Source: Phycisphaeraceae bacterium
Lineage (GTDB): Bacteria > Planctomycetota > Phycisphaerae > Phycisphaerales > SM1A02
Direction: 5' to 3'
DNA length: 64,000 nt
Assembly (NCBI GenBank): GCA_019636735.1
Contig: JAHBWY010000005.1
Span: forward strand, 92,117 to 156,116
Shown here: positions 43,556-52,450 of the stretch, one piece after another
Numbering within the stretch: position 1 is the stretch's first letter
Layout: the number at the start of each line of letters is the position of its first letter
The notes under the pieces: model-generated
The model's database searches: none
Told to the model about the DNA's origin: nothing
The model's input: the letters and a program-made list of their open reading frames with translations, nothing else
Position numbers and translations under genes: made by a program

Positions 43556-43816
43556 GTGACCGAAAAGGAAATCGAAGAGAAGGTCATTAACATCGTCGTG
43601 GAGCAGATGGGTGTGGACCGCAGCCAGGTCACGCGCGACACGAGCTTCACGAACGACCTCAACGCTGACAGTCTCGACACCGTCGAACTCGTCATGGAGT
43701 TCGAGGATCAGTTCGACACGCAGATCCCCGACACCGAGGCTGAGAAGATCCTCACGGTCGGACAAGCGATTGACTACATCGCCAAGCATTACAACGACAA
43801 GGACAGCAAGGCCTGA
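43556..43816 (+). CDS. acpP: Acyl carrier protein
   Basis: ACP, 86 residues, the carrier of growing acyl chains. The phosphopantetheine serine is in [20 protein letters not shown]. The N-terminal [19 protein letters not shown] and the C-terminal [14 protein letters not shown] match the family. Start is GTG 43556, with the very strong GAGGAGGT 5 nt upstream; the longer in-frame ATG at 43532 lies within this leader. The C-terminal DKDSKA tail is slightly longer than usual. It lies between fabG and fabF, the classical order. Confidence 0.97.
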   Translation: MTEKEIEEKVINIVVEQMGVDRSQVTRDTSFTNDLNADSLDTVELVMEFEDQFDTQIPDTEAEKILTVGQAIDYIAKHYNDKDSKA

Positions 43817-43933
43817 ACCCGGGGGCCTAGGGGCGGAGCGCCACGGCCGTTCGCGGGCGGTTCCTGCCCCTGATTGCGCCTCCGATTCCCTGCCCTTTCA
43901 ACCCCCGCTGCGCCGGCCGGCCTGACCTTCCCA

Positions 43934-45190
43934 ATGAGGACCATTCAGCTTCGACGCGTTGTCGTCACCGGGCTCGGCGTGGTGACTGATATCGGCCACG
44001 ATGTCCCATCGATGTGGGCGTCGATGATCGAGGGGCGCTCCGGGATCGGCCCCATCTCGTACTTCGAGCAAGGCGAGGAGTGGGGTGTCCGTTTCGCCGG
44101 CGAAGTTCGCGACTGGGATCCGACCAAGGTCATCGATGTGCGCGAGTCGAAGCGCATGGATCGCTTCTGCCTGCTGGGACTGGCGGCAGCCATCGAGGCG
44201 GCAGCCGATTGCGGCTACGACTTCAACGCCGGCGATCCCTATCGACGCGGCGTCGCCATCGGCTCGGGTGTCGGCGGCATCGAGACGATCGAGACACACC
44301 ACCTGAAGCTGCTCCAGACGGGTCCGCGCAAGGTGAGTCCCTTCGTGGTTCCCCGGCTCATGGTCAACGCCTGTGCGGGCAATGTGAGCATCCGCTTCAA
44401 TCTGCGCGGGGCGAACATCGCCACGGCGACGGCGTGCGCCACCGGATCTCACTCGATCGGGGCGGCGTATCACCTCATTCAGCGGGGCGATGCGGACCTC
44501 ATGTTCGCCGGCGGTGCCGAGGGCGCGGTGACCCCTATCTGCGTCTCAGCTTTCAACGCCATGCGCGCCCTCTCGACGCGCAACGACGATCCGCAGCGAG
44601 CCTCGCGTCCGTTCGATCGCGATCGAGATGGCTTCGTGCTGGCGGAAGGCGCCGCGGTGCTGATCCTCGAGGACCTCGAGCACGCCAAGGCGCGCGGCGC
44701 GAAGATCTACGCGGAGCTCGTCGGCTTCGGAAGTTCTGGAGATGCCATCCACATCGCTGCCCCCGATGAACAGGGCATGGGTGCCGCGAAGGCGATGGAG
44801 TTCGCCATGCGCGACGCGCAAATCAACCCGGAGGAGGTCGGGTACATCAACGCCCACGGCACCAGTACGCCTCTTGGCGATGCTGCCGAGGTCGCGGCGA
44901 TCAAGGGCGTCTTCGGCGCGCACGCGTCAAAGCTCTCCGTCTCGAGCACGAAGAGCGTGACGGGTCACACCCTGGGGGCCGCCGGCGGCATCGAAAGCGT
45001 CGCCACCATCCTCGCCATCCAGCGGGAAGTGCTGCCCCCGACCATCAATCTCGACAACCCCGATGAGGGTTTCAACCTCGACTTCGTTCCGAACCAGGCC
45101 AAGCCGAAGCGGGTCGACTACGGGATCAACAACTCATTCGGTTTCGGCGGCCACAACACCTCGATGGTCTTCGCCCGCTTCACGGGTTGA
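43934..45190 (+). CDS. fabF: 3-oxoacyl-ACP synthase II FabF
   Basis: FabF elongates acyl-ACP. The 418-residue product begins MRTIQLRRVVVTGLGVVTD. The Cys-His-His active site is in TACATGSHSIGAAYH, NAHGTSTPLGDAAE and SVTGHTLGAAGGIE, with SFGFGGHNTSMVF at the end. The start at 43934 removes an unlikely 20-residue extension. The 117-nt gap after acpP has no obvious promoter. The stop region overlaps the convergent FliN-like gene by 11 nt, so the operon ends here. Confidence 0.96.
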   Translation: MRTIQLRRVVVTGLGVVTDIGHDVPSMWASMIEGRSGIGPISYFEQGEEWGVRFAGEVRDWDPTKVIDVRESKRMDRFCLLGLAAAIEAAADCGYDFNAGDPYRRGVAIGSGVGGIETIETHHLKLLQTGPRKVSPFVVPRLMVNACAGNVSIRFNLRGANIATATACATGSHSIGAAYHLIQRGDADLMFAGGAEGAVTPICVSAFNAMRALSTRNDDPQRASRPFDRDRDGFVLAEGAAVLILEDLEHAKARGAKIYAELVGFGSSGDAIHIAAPDEQGMGAAKAMEFAMRDAQINPEEVGYINAHGTSTPLGDAAEVAAIKGVFGAHASKLSVSSTKSVTGHTLGAAGGIESVATILAIQREVLPPTINLDNPDEGFNLDFVPNQAKPKRVDYGINNSFGFGGHNTSMVFARFTG

Positions 45191-45467
45191 GTTCCGCCGC
45201 GGGTGGGCCGAGCGCCTCGACGCGCTCCTCGATCTGCGCCGTGCGGCGCACGCGAATGCCGAAGTTCTCGCCAACCTTCACCACTTCGCCGTGGCCGATG
45301 ACGCGATTGCTGACGAGGATCTCCAGATCCTCGTCGGACCGCTTGGGCAACTCCACGATGGATCCGTGGGAGAGGCGCATCACTTCGGCCACCGACATGG
45401 GCCGACGACCGATCTGGACAATCACGGGCACTTCCAGCTTCAGGATGGCGTCGAGGTCCGCGGGCAT
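45180..45467 (-). CDS. FliN-like SpoA-domain protein (flagellar motor switch or relative)
   Basis: A 95-residue protein that is essentially one SpoA (FliN C-terminal) domain: ILKLEVPVIVQIGRRPMSVA, VMRLSHGSIVELPKRSDEDL, EILVSNRVIGHGEVVKVGEN and FGIRVRR. In flagella FliN forms the C-ring base; in secretion systems the relative is YscQ/SctQ. The start is MPADLDAIL at 45467, preceded very closely by AAGGAG. No other flagellar or secretion genes lie nearby, so it stands alone, convergent with fabF by 11 nt. An extension upstream to 45683 covers repeat sequence and is not credible. Confidence 0.85.
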   Translation of the reverse strand: MPADLDAILKLEVPVIVQIGRRPMSVAEVMRLSHGSIVELPKRSDEDLEILVSNRVIGHGEVVKVGENFGIRVRRTAQIEERVEALGPPAAELNP

Positions 45468-45558
45468 GTCTCCTTCTATCGGCTTGAGGCAGGCTGGCCC
45501 GACAACCTGAGACTTGTGTTCGGCCACTCGCGTTCTACCCACACAGCTTCCAAACCGC

Positions 45559-45651
45559 CCCGGAGCCTTCATCCGAAGCGAGTGGGTGAGAGTGCCGCGG
45601 GCCAAACGCGCCACATGCCATTCGTGCCTCCCTGGAGCCTTCATCCGAGGC
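45559..45651. repeat. Pair of 21-nt direct repeats in the 275-nt gap upstream of the FliN-like gene
   Basis: CCCGGAGCCTTCATCCGAAGC (45559-45579) recurs as CCTGGAGCCTTCATCCGAGGC (45631-45651), 19 of 21 identical, 72 nt apart. The surrounding 45468-45742 gap has no credible gene; its open frames repeat MKAPGR in a way typical of interspersed noncoding repeats. It may be a copy of a genome-wide repeat family. The upstream part also serves as leader for the FliN-like gene. Confidence 0.55.
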
Positions 45652-45742
45652 CGCACCGCGGGGTTCCATGCCGCAGAGTGCACGCGCTCCCGCGCATGCG
45701 TCTCGCGTCAGTTCGGACCTGCGATGGCCGATCGGAGCCGCT

Positions 45743-46330
45743 CTATTCGACCGACAGCGCCTTCTGAATCTCCTCGATGATGGCCTGCTCGGCGGCGCTC
45801 GTGTTGCCGAAGATCCCGAAGAAACCACCCGCCGCCTCGGCCACCCGGTTGGCGAACTTGAGGAGGTCTTCGCGGAAGGTATGGAGTTCCTCCGCCGACA
45901 GCGTCTTTCGAAGCTGCGAGGCGTAGAGCTTCCACACCGATCGAGCATTCTGCGTCGGACCGTTGCGGATCCAATCCCGCAGCCGGTCGAACGCCGGGCT
46001 GTCGCGGGGAACGCCTGCCTCGACGGCGATGCGCTCGACGGCCTCGGCCTCCTTGGGCTCGACCTTGCCGTCAGCCCACGCGATCTCCACCAGCGGGTAG
46101 AGCTTGAAGGCGGTCAGCAGCTCCTTCCTGTCGATGACTGTGACCAGGCGATCAAGCGCGGCTTCGTCGGTGACCCCGGTGGCCTTTCGGAGTTCCTCTT
46201 TCGTGTGCTTGGCGTCGAAGACCGTCTTGAGTTTGGCGACGAGCCGGGCGTCCTTGTCCCGGAAGTAGCCCTCCTCGAACCCGGTGCGTCGTTCCTCGAG
46301 GGCGTCATGATTGCTGAAGGGGCTTGACAT
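45743..46330 (-). CDS. TerB-like helical protein
   Basis: A 195-residue all-helical protein. The segment KLYPLVEIAWADGKVEPKEA followed by EAVERIAVEAGV matches the acidic metal-binding helix pair of TerB-type (tellurite resistance / stress) domains. A C-terminal hydrophobic patch AEAAGGFFGIFG may associate with the membrane. GGAG lies 6 nt before the ATG. It is 48 nt downstream of the GH15 gene on the same strand. No other ter genes are present, so a tellurite role is not implied; a general stress role is possible. Confidence 0.75.
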   Translation of the reverse strand: MSSPFSNHDALEERRTGFEEGYFRDKDARLVAKLKTVFDAKHTKEELRKATGVTDEAALDRLVTVIDRKELLTAFKLYPLVEIAWADGKVEPKEAEAVERIAVEAGVPRDSPAFDRLRDWIRNGPTQNARSVWKLYASQLRKTLSAEELHTFREDLLKFANRVAEAAGGFFGIFGNTSAAEQAIIEEIQKALSVE

Positions 46331-46378
46331 GGTCGTCTCCGTAACGAGGTTCGTGGGCGGATAAGTCTATCCGCCGCG

Positions 46379-48388
46379 TCAGGCCTCGTGTTCGAGTTCG
46401 ATCTCCACCGATCCACCCTGCGCCACGGAGAGGCGTCGGTGCTTCTCGAGGTACTTCATCACGGTGGTCATGTAGGTCGCGTGGCTCCAGGTGAGCGGAC
46501 TCACGGAGATGGGCGTGCCGTGATAGGGATGATTCTGCTCCGGCAGGATTCCGCCCGCCGTCGCGCGATCGTTCGTCCACTCAAGATACGGCAGGGCTTC
46601 GCGCAGTTCATCGAGTGATCGCGCCTTCTGGATGAGCCAGAGCGCATACCAGAGGGTGCAGACGATCCATGGATTTCCGGGGACTTCTTCGGTGTTGTGA
46701 TGCTCGACCCGGTGATAGGGGTCGGCCTCGTAGCGAGCGATGCCGCCGATCTCGGTGCGCACCCAGAGTCGGTCGCGCAACTGCCGCATGTGGCTCTCGA
46801 CGCGCGGGTCATCGGGCGGGAGTGCTCCGAAGAGGAAGAGCGCCACCGCACTCGAATCGAGCGTGAAATCGAGGTGGTAGCCCCCGTCGTCGGTGGGCAT
46901 CGCGGTGCGCGCAAAGCGTCCGCGCGAACCATCCCACATGTGGCGGATCATCGCGGTCCGCATGTGCTCAGCCCCTTCGCCGAAGGCCGCCGCACGATCG
47001 AGGGCTCCCATGTCGTGGGCGAAACGGCTGGCGGCCCGGAGCGCCCCGATGGTCGCCGCGACCGTGAAGAGGTGCACGCCGCGCCGCTCCTCCCACAGGT
47101 CCCAGCTCGGCTTCGGCAGGCCGTTGTGATCGCGATAGCTCATGATCCAGACGGCGGGGTCGACGACCAGCGGGTTGTAGAGCTCCTTGATGAACTCCAC
47201 ATCGCGGAAGACATCGAAGTGGCGCCGCAGCGCCCAGACCACGAGGCTCGTCTCATCCTGCTGGATGGGCAGGGTCTTGCGGCCATCGATCACCCACGGG
47301 TGCCAGCTCGAGGCGAAGGTGCCAGTGGGGTTGTACTTGTGCAGAAAGTAACCGTCGGGCTCGACGACCTTCCGGCAGAACTGAAAGAAGTTCCGACTCA
47401 GTTCGCTCTGGCCCGCCAGCACCAGCGCGTGTGCGACCAGCGCCCCGTCGCGCGGCCACATGTAGCTGTAGGTGTCTCCGGCGAAGTGCGTGATGTCGTA
47501 GTCATTGGCCGCGATGATGGCTCCACCGTTGTCGATCTGCGTTCGAACCACCAGCGACGATCGCACGAAGAGATCGCGCAGATGTGTCGGCAAGGGCGAG
47601 AAGTCGACGGGCTCCTTGCAGGCCCACAGCTTCCAGTACGCCTCGGTGCGGTCCATCATGCGCTGCGCCGTCTTGAAGCGCACCTTCGCGTTGAGCTGCT
47701 TCAGCACTTCGTAGTCGCGCGCCGCGGCGATCCAGTAGACGACCGTGCCCGTTCCACCCGGTGCCAGCGTCAGCGAGAAGCCGAGTGTGCTGTCCACCGA
47801 CCCCTGGGCGATCGCGTTGCGCGACAGAAGACCGTCTTCGGCGTCGCGCCATGTTCCCTCCGCTTCGCCGATGCGCTTCTGGCCGGTGGCCCAGGTGTCG
47901 ACGCCCCAGGTGCGCGTGCTGCATCCGTTGAAGAGAAAGTAGGTGTCGTCCTTGTAGTGGACCAGTCCGCCGGTATTGGGGTCGTAGTTGACCGTGTCGC
48001 CCACGGGGCTCTCGCCGACCGAGATGTCCTGATGGAAGAAGACTCGAACATCTCTCGGACGGCCGAAGAGATCGGTCACCGAGACCTTGCGGAAGTAGAC
48101 GGGACTCCAGTAGTCGACTGCGTCGTGGCAGATCAGTTCCACGCCGAGTCGCTCGTTGCGAAGCCGCACCTCGGTGATGAGCGTGTCTCGCTTGTATCGG
48201 AGGTCCCGCTCCCAGCCGGGCGAATCGACCCAAGCGAAGTGACCGTCCACCCAGACTCCGAACCGTTGCAGGTGTCCGCAGGTGTGATTGGGCACACCGA
48301 CATGGGGCCAGTAGAGGTCTCGAATGCGATAGAGGTCGTCGAAGGCGACGAGCATCTCTCCATTGCCGACGGGGATGTTGCGGGGCAT
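46379..48388 (-). CDS. Glycoside hydrolase family 15 protein (glucoamylase type)
   Basis: A 669-residue (alpha/alpha)6-barrel hydrolase that releases glucose from alpha-glucans such as trehalose, isomaltose or starch-type oligomers. After an N-terminal beta-sandwich (residues 1-270) the barrel shows TYSYMWPRDGALVAHALV, QQDETSLVVWALRRH, the general-acid region SWDLWEERRGVHLFTVAAT and the general-base region GGILPEQNHPYHGTPIS with SPLTWSHATYM. There is no signal peptide, so it is probably cytoplasmic. Start at ATG 48388 (MPRNIPVGNGEML) fits homologues; an in-frame ATG at 48526 adds a Pro/Arg-rich head. Neither has a good Shine-Dalgarno. Confidence 0.9.
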   Translation of the reverse strand: MPRNIPVGNGEMLVAFDDLYRIRDLYWPHVGVPNHTCGHLQRFGVWVDGHFAWVDSPGWERDLRYKRDTLITEVRLRNERLGVELICHDAVDYWSPVYFRKVSVTDLFGRPRDVRVFFHQDISVGESPVGDTVNYDPNTGGLVHYKDDTYFLFNGCSTRTWGVDTWATGQKRIGEAEGTWRDAEDGLLSRNAIAQGSVDSTLGFSLTLAPGGTGTVVYWIAAARDYEVLKQLNAKVRFKTAQRMMDRTEAYWKLWACKEPVDFSPLPTHLRDLFVRSSLVVRTQIDNGGAIIAANDYDITHFAGDTYSYMWPRDGALVAHALVLAGQSELSRNFFQFCRKVVEPDGYFLHKYNPTGTFASSWHPWVIDGRKTLPIQQDETSLVVWALRRHFDVFRDVEFIKELYNPLVVDPAVWIMSYRDHNGLPKPSWDLWEERRGVHLFTVAATIGALRAASRFAHDMGALDRAAAFGEGAEHMRTAMIRHMWDGSRGRFARTAMPTDDGGYHLDFTLDSSAVALFLFGALPPDDPRVESHMRQLRDRLWVRTEIGGIARYEADPYHRVEHHNTEEVPGNPWIVCTLWYALWLIQKARSLDELREALPYLEWTNDRATAGGILPEQNHPYHGTPISVSPLTWSHATYMTTVMKYLEKHRRLSVAQGGSVEIELEHEA

Positions 48389-48620
48389 GGTGGGGTGGCC
48401 GATCCTGGCCTGGGCGATGCGCGCTGGACAATTCGGAGGGTCCGGCTGGGGCGCGACCGTCGGGCCGAACGGTAACTCATCGGCAGGATCGGCGCGTCTC
48501 CCGAGCGTCGAGCGCAAGGACCGCATCGGTTACCGCAGCCCAGGACCGGGGTTTTCCAGCGCCTTGGGAGCCTCCTTACCCAACTTCGCCGAATCCATGG
48601 CATGATCGTGCGGCGAAATC

Positions 48621-49757
48621 ATGCCTGTGTTGCCAGCCCATCGCGACGCCGCCGATGCCCTGCTGGCCGTCGCACGGACGGTCACCGACTGGGCGGTCGA
48701 TGCCATGTTCGCCGAGGATCCCTCGCTTGAGGTTCGCTATGGCGCGCAGGCACGGAAGCTGTGGCTCTGCGATACCGACATGCGCGTGGCCCAACTCGCC
48801 CAGGCGGTTGCCATCGACTGCCCGGAGATCGTGGTGCACGCCGCGCGCTGGTCTCGGAAGGGCTTTGAAGCGCGCGGCGTTCCCGAGACCGACTTGATTC
48901 ACAGCCTCGCGGCCTTGCGCGGCGCGATCGAAGGGGTGCTGCCAGCCGCGGCGGGCTCTCGCGCGGCAGCCGCACTGGCCAGCGCCGAAGAGGATCTGCG
49001 GCAGCACATGCAGGCACGCAAGCCATCTCGTTCAGGCGCATCCAACCCGGGCGACGAGGATGAGGACGCGGCCATGGCCGATGTCGATGAAGCGCGCGCT
49101 GATGATTCGCGCCGCTACCTGCTCGCCCTGCTCGAGCGCGAGCCCGAGGCGGCCACCGCCGGCGTTCTTGAACTGCGCCGAGAGGGTGTTCGACTGGATG
49201 ACATCTACACCGAAGTCATCGGGCCCGCCCTGCGCGAAGTCGGTCGCATGTGGCATCGTTCGGAAGTCACCGTCGCCGATGAGCACTTCTCGACCTCGGC
49301 CTCCCGGCGCGTGATTGCGCGTCTTCGCGCTGACGCCCGCCCGCGACCGTGGAACGGCAAGCGCATCCTCGCGGCAAACCCGGCGGGCGATCTCCATGAT
49401 TTCGGGCTCCAGATGGCGGCCGATCTCTTCGAACTCGATGGGTGGCGCGTGGAGTTTCTCGGCGCATCCACCCCGAACGACGCAATCATCTCAACGCTCG
49501 AGGGACCCGACCGCGCCGCATTTGACCTGCTCGTCCTCTGCTCACAGACCTTTTTGAGTCTTCGGGCATTGGCGGAGCTGATCGACGAAGTCCGCCGCAA
49601 TCCCGTGACGGCGGAGGTGCCGATCATGGTCGGTGGCGCACCCTTCCGCGAGGTCTCGAATCTCTGGAAGTGCGTCGGCGCCGATGCCTGCGCCGACCTG
49701 GGCGATGATGCGCTCCAGAAGGCGCGGCAACTGGTCGGCATGACCGGCGGACGCTGA
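48621..49757 (+). CDS. B12-binding sensor protein with CarH-type signature, no MerR domain
   Basis: A 378-residue protein. Residues 155-240 form a four-helix B12 cap domain and residues 245-372 a Rossmann-like B12-binding domain. The cap contains W211 and E221-H222 (GRMWHRSEVTVADEH), the W-x9-EH spacing that marks light-sensing CarH-type proteins. The lower ligand is in GDLHDFG (D257-x-H259-x-x-G262). Instead of the MerR DNA-binding domain of CarH there is an unknown helical domain (1-130) and an acidic linker. It probably senses adenosylcobalamin and light, and signals through protein contacts. It stands alone, downstream of the divergent GH15 gene. Confidence 0.82.
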   Translation: MPVLPAHRDAADALLAVARTVTDWAVDAMFAEDPSLEVRYGAQARKLWLCDTDMRVAQLAQAVAIDCPEIVVHAARWSRKGFEARGVPETDLIHSLAALRGAIEGVLPAAAGSRAAAALASAEEDLRQHMQARKPSRSGASNPGDEDEDAAMADVDEARADDSRRYLLALLEREPEAATAGVLELRREGVRLDDIYTEVIGPALREVGRMWHRSEVTVADEHFSTSASRRVIARLRADARPRPWNGKRILAANPAGDLHDFGLQMAADLFELDGWRVEFLGASTPNDAIISTLEGPDRAAFDLLVLCSQTFLSLRALAELIDEVRRNPVTAEVPIMVGGAPFREVSNLWKCVGADACADLGDDALQKARQLVGMTGGR

Positions 49758-49776
49758 CAGCGGAATCCCGCGCCAC

Positions 49777-49804
49777 GCGAAAGCCCCCGCCCTCGCGGGC
49801 CATC
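49777..49804 (-). terminator. Possible hairpin downstream of the Bax1-I family gene
   Basis: On the minus strand GCCCGCGAGGGCGGGGGCTTTCG can fold into a short GC-rich stem with a 2-nt bulge and ends in CTTTCG. It lies about 30 nt after the stop of the gene ending at 49835. The stem is imperfect and the U-tract short. Confidence 0.35.
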
Positions 49805-49834
49805 ACCATCCTGCGGAACGGCCCTCAGGTCACT

Positions 49835-50647
49835 TCAGCGGCGGTTTCCGAAGATCAGCGCGAGCCTGAAGGCGAGCTTCAGTGCCTCGAAGAAGATCCA
49901 CACCATCGAGACGGTCAGGCCGAACGCGAGGTACCACTCGACGCTCGACGGCGCCCGCGAATCGACCGCCGCCTCGATCTGGCCGAAGTCCATGATGAGC
50001 GTCAGCGCCGCGATGATCAGGATCGCCGCGTTGAGGCCAAGCCCGATGTACGCCGCCGATCCACCCTGAAGCGCGGAGTTGATCGAGATGAACGGCATCG
50101 CGACGCCGAAGAGCGACAGCACGATGGTGATCAGGTAGACGACCGCAATGCCGGCAACGAGCGAGGTGATGATCGACTGGAACATCGCCGTGGGCCGGAT
50201 GATGCGGGCGCGATAGAGCACCAGCATCGTGACCACCATGCCCGCCGTGACGACGAATGCCTGAAGCGCCAGGCTTCCACCAGCCATCTGAATGCCCTGC
50301 GACGCGAGAATGCCCTCGAGGCCACGGCTCAGGGCACCCAGAAACGCACCCTGTGTGATCGCGTAGATGAATGCCACCGGCGGCTTGATCGTGACCGCCC
50401 GCCGCATGGTGAAGAAGAGCACCAGCGCGGTGATCCCCGACACGGCCCACAGAATGGTGACCATGGCCGGATTGACGGCCAGGGAGTAGCCACCAGCACC
50501 AGCAACCACGGCGGCCAGCACGAGCGCGGTCGTCTTGTTGATGACTCCGCTGACGGTCGCCGTCTGCGGCGCCGGCTGCGCCTCCTGGAGCGCGCCGAAG
50601 AGGCTCTCGTTGGCGAGGATGGGGTTCGAGGACTGAAGGGCCGTCAT
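49835..50647 (-). CDS. Bax inhibitor-1/YccA family membrane protein
   Basis: A 270-residue integral membrane protein with about seven helices. The family features are the N-terminal cytoplasmic tail (SNPILANESLFGAL, typical of YccA-like bacterial members), VAFIYAITQGAFLGALSRGL, and the C-terminal DFGQIEAAVDSRAP and FFEALKLAFRLALIFG. Members modulate the FtsH protease or leak calcium; this is family knowledge, not visible here. Start 50647 is chosen because GGAGGT lies 6 nt upstream; a longer ATG at 50689 lacks this. Divergent from the PIN-PhoH gene. Confidence 0.9.
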   Translation of the reverse strand: MTALQSSNPILANESLFGALQEAQPAPQTATVSGVINKTTALVLAAVVAGAGGYSLAVNPAMVTILWAVSGITALVLFFTMRRAVTIKPPVAFIYAITQGAFLGALSRGLEGILASQGIQMAGGSLALQAFVVTAGMVVTMLVLYRARIIRPTAMFQSIITSLVAGIAVVYLITIVLSLFGVAMPFISINSALQGGSAAYIGLGLNAAILIIAALTLIMDFGQIEAAVDSRAPSSVEWYLAFGLTVSMVWIFFEALKLAFRLALIFGNRR

Positions 50648-50824
50648 GTCATGACCTCCGGTGAATGTTCGGAATCGGTGAACCGGCATTTTATCGTCTC
50701 AGTGAGCCTTGGTTCCTTCCTCTTCCGGTCGGGCCTTGCAACGGGCGCGTTGAACGCAAGACTCGAGTGATTCACACCCCGTGAACGGGGAATCGACGCC
50801 AGGGCAACCCACCTTGCCGATAGA

Positions 50825-52315
50825 GTGATCGAGAGGACTGGCGGAGCCGGTCCCGCACGCGGACAGAGGGGCTTCAACTTGAAGAGCACGCATCAGGACC
50901 CGTCCCGAACCCAGCCGCAACCCATCTCCAGCCAGTTTCAGGCGACCCGGAAGCACTTCGTGCTCGACACCAATGTGCTTCTCCACAACCCGAGTTCTAT
51001 CTTCAAGTTCGAGGAGCATGAGGTCGTCATTCCGCTCCAGGTGATCGAGGAACTCGACTCCTTCAAGAAGAACAACGACGAAACGGGGCGGAACGCGCGA
51101 TCGGTGATCCGCTCGCTCGACAAGCTTCGCTCGATCGGACGCCTCTTCGAAGGCGTGGTGTGGAACGAACAGGGTGGCTCCGTGCGGATCGATCGCTGCG
51201 ACCGCAACACGCCCTTCGCGCTTGACCTCGATGTCGCAGACAACCGCATCCTCGGGGTCGCGCATCAGCTTCACGCCGAAGGCAAGCGGACCATCTTCAT
51301 CTCGAAGGACATCAACGCCCGGGTGAAGTGCGACGCGCTCGGCATCGCCAGCGAGGACTTCGAGGCCGATCGCGTCGATGCCGACTGGCTCTACTCCGGG
51401 TACGCGACGATCACGGCGCCGGGCGATCTCATCGATGAGCTCTATGACGAGCGGCAGCTTCCGGTCGATCGGTTCGGCGATCTCGCGATCAAGACGCCCG
51501 ATGGTCACGATCAGGCGGCGAGTGATCTCGTGCCGAACCAGTACCTGGTGCTGCGCGACGCCAACGACGAGGGCCATTCCGGGCTCGCGCGCGTGCTGGC
51601 CGACACCGGTCATGTCATTCCCGTGACGGGTCCGCGTAAGCCGGTCTACGGCGTGATGGCGCGGAATGTCCAGCAGACGATGGTGCTCGACCTCCTGCTC
51701 GATGACGAGGTCAAGCTCGTTTCATTGATCGGTCCCGCCGGCACGGGCAAGACGCTGCTCGCGATCGCCGCAGGCATGCAGAAGGTGTTCAGAGAAGAAC
51801 GGTTCGACAAGCTGCTGGTGGCGCGGCCCATCATGCCGCTCGGGCGCGACATCGGCTACCTGCCCGGCGACAAGGATGAGAAGCTCTCCCTCTGGATGCA
51901 GCCGGTCTTCGACAATGTGGCCTACCTCCTCTCGACGCGCGGTGGCGGCGGTACGGATGCCGACAGTCGCACGGCGGAGCAGCGCATGGATCAGCTTGTC
52001 GCCGGCGGCAAGCTGGTCATGGAGCCACTGACCTACATCCGAGGTCGCAGCATTCCCCACCAGTTCATGATCGTGGATGAGGCGCAGAACCTCTCGCCGC
52101 ATGAAGTGAAGACGATCGTGAGCCGCGTTGGCGAGGGCACCAAGATTGTGCTCGCCGGTGACATCGGGCAGATCGACAACCCCTACCTCGATGCCGCAAG
52201 CAACGGACTCTCCCATCTCATCGAGCGCATGAAGGGCCAGCGCATTGCGGGCCATGTGACGATGAGTCGGACGGAGCGCAGCGAGCTGGCGAGCCTCGCC
52301 GCCGAAGTGCTCTGA
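50825..52315 (+). CDS. PIN domain-PhoH ATPase fusion (PhoH2 type)
   Basis: A PhoH2-type protein that joins an N-terminal PIN nuclease domain (FVLDTNVLLHNP, LDSFKKNNDETGRNAR, VADNRILGVAHQL) to a C-terminal PhoH ATPase (Walker A GPAGTGKTLLA, RPIMPLGRDIGYLPGDKDEK, Walker B FMIVDEAQNLSPHEVK, VLAGDIGQIDNPYLD). Such proteins act as sequence-biased RNA helicase/RNases. As given it has 496 residues from GTG 50825. An in-frame TTG at 50879 has AGAGGGG 7 nt upstream and a TAGAGT box at 50821, so the true product may be 478 residues. It faces the sigma operon across a bidirectional hairpin. Confidence 0.9.
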   Translation: MIERTGGAGPARGQRGFNLKSTHQDPSRTQPQPISSQFQATRKHFVLDTNVLLHNPSSIFKFEEHEVVIPLQVIEELDSFKKNNDETGRNARSVIRSLDKLRSIGRLFEGVVWNEQGGSVRIDRCDRNTPFALDLDVADNRILGVAHQLHAEGKRTIFISKDINARVKCDALGIASEDFEADRVDADWLYSGYATITAPGDLIDELYDERQLPVDRFGDLAIKTPDGHDQAASDLVPNQYLVLRDANDEGHSGLARVLADTGHVIPVTGPRKPVYGVMARNVQQTMVLDLLLDDEVKLVSLIGPAGTGKTLLAIAAGMQKVFREERFDKLLVARPIMPLGRDIGYLPGDKDEKLSLWMQPVFDNVAYLLSTRGGGGTDADSRTAEQRMDQLVAGGKLVMEPLTYIRGRSIPHQFMIVDEAQNLSPHEVKTIVSRVGEGTKIVLAGDIGQIDNPYLDAASNGLSHLIERMKGQRIAGHVTMSRTERSELASLAAEVL

Positions 52316-52369
52316 CGGAAGTCGCGCGAGACTGTTCCCTGGCGGTGCGCCGTGAACGCGCGCCCGATG

Positions 52370-52413
52370 AAAACGAGCGTGGCGCCGGGACACGCTCCCT
52401 GGCGCCACGCTCG
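52370..52413 (-). terminator. Strong intrinsic terminator of the sigma/anti-sigma/Spy operon
   Basis: CGAGCGTGGCGCC (52374-52386) and GGCGCCACGCTCG (52401-52413) are perfect 13-nt arms. The 14-nt loop contains a further GGGA/TCCC pairing, so the stem is close to 17 bp with one bulged T. On the minus strand it is followed by TTTTCATC, giving a U-tract, and lies 38 nt after the Spy-like gene stop. It also sits 58 nt after the convergent PhoH gene and may block read-through from that side. Confidence 0.85.
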
Positions 52414-52450
52414 ATCGGGTGTTCATTGAACCCGCGGGGCCCCCGTTGGA

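Noticed and set aside
45468..45683. Upstream extension of the FliN-like protein by 72 residues
   Set aside because: It consists of repeated MKAPGR-type translation of a noncoding repeat; the SpoA domain starts at 45467.
46697..48475. Plus-strand 592-residue frame opposite the GH15 gene
   Set aside because: The opposite strand encodes GH15 catalytic motifs; this frame has none.
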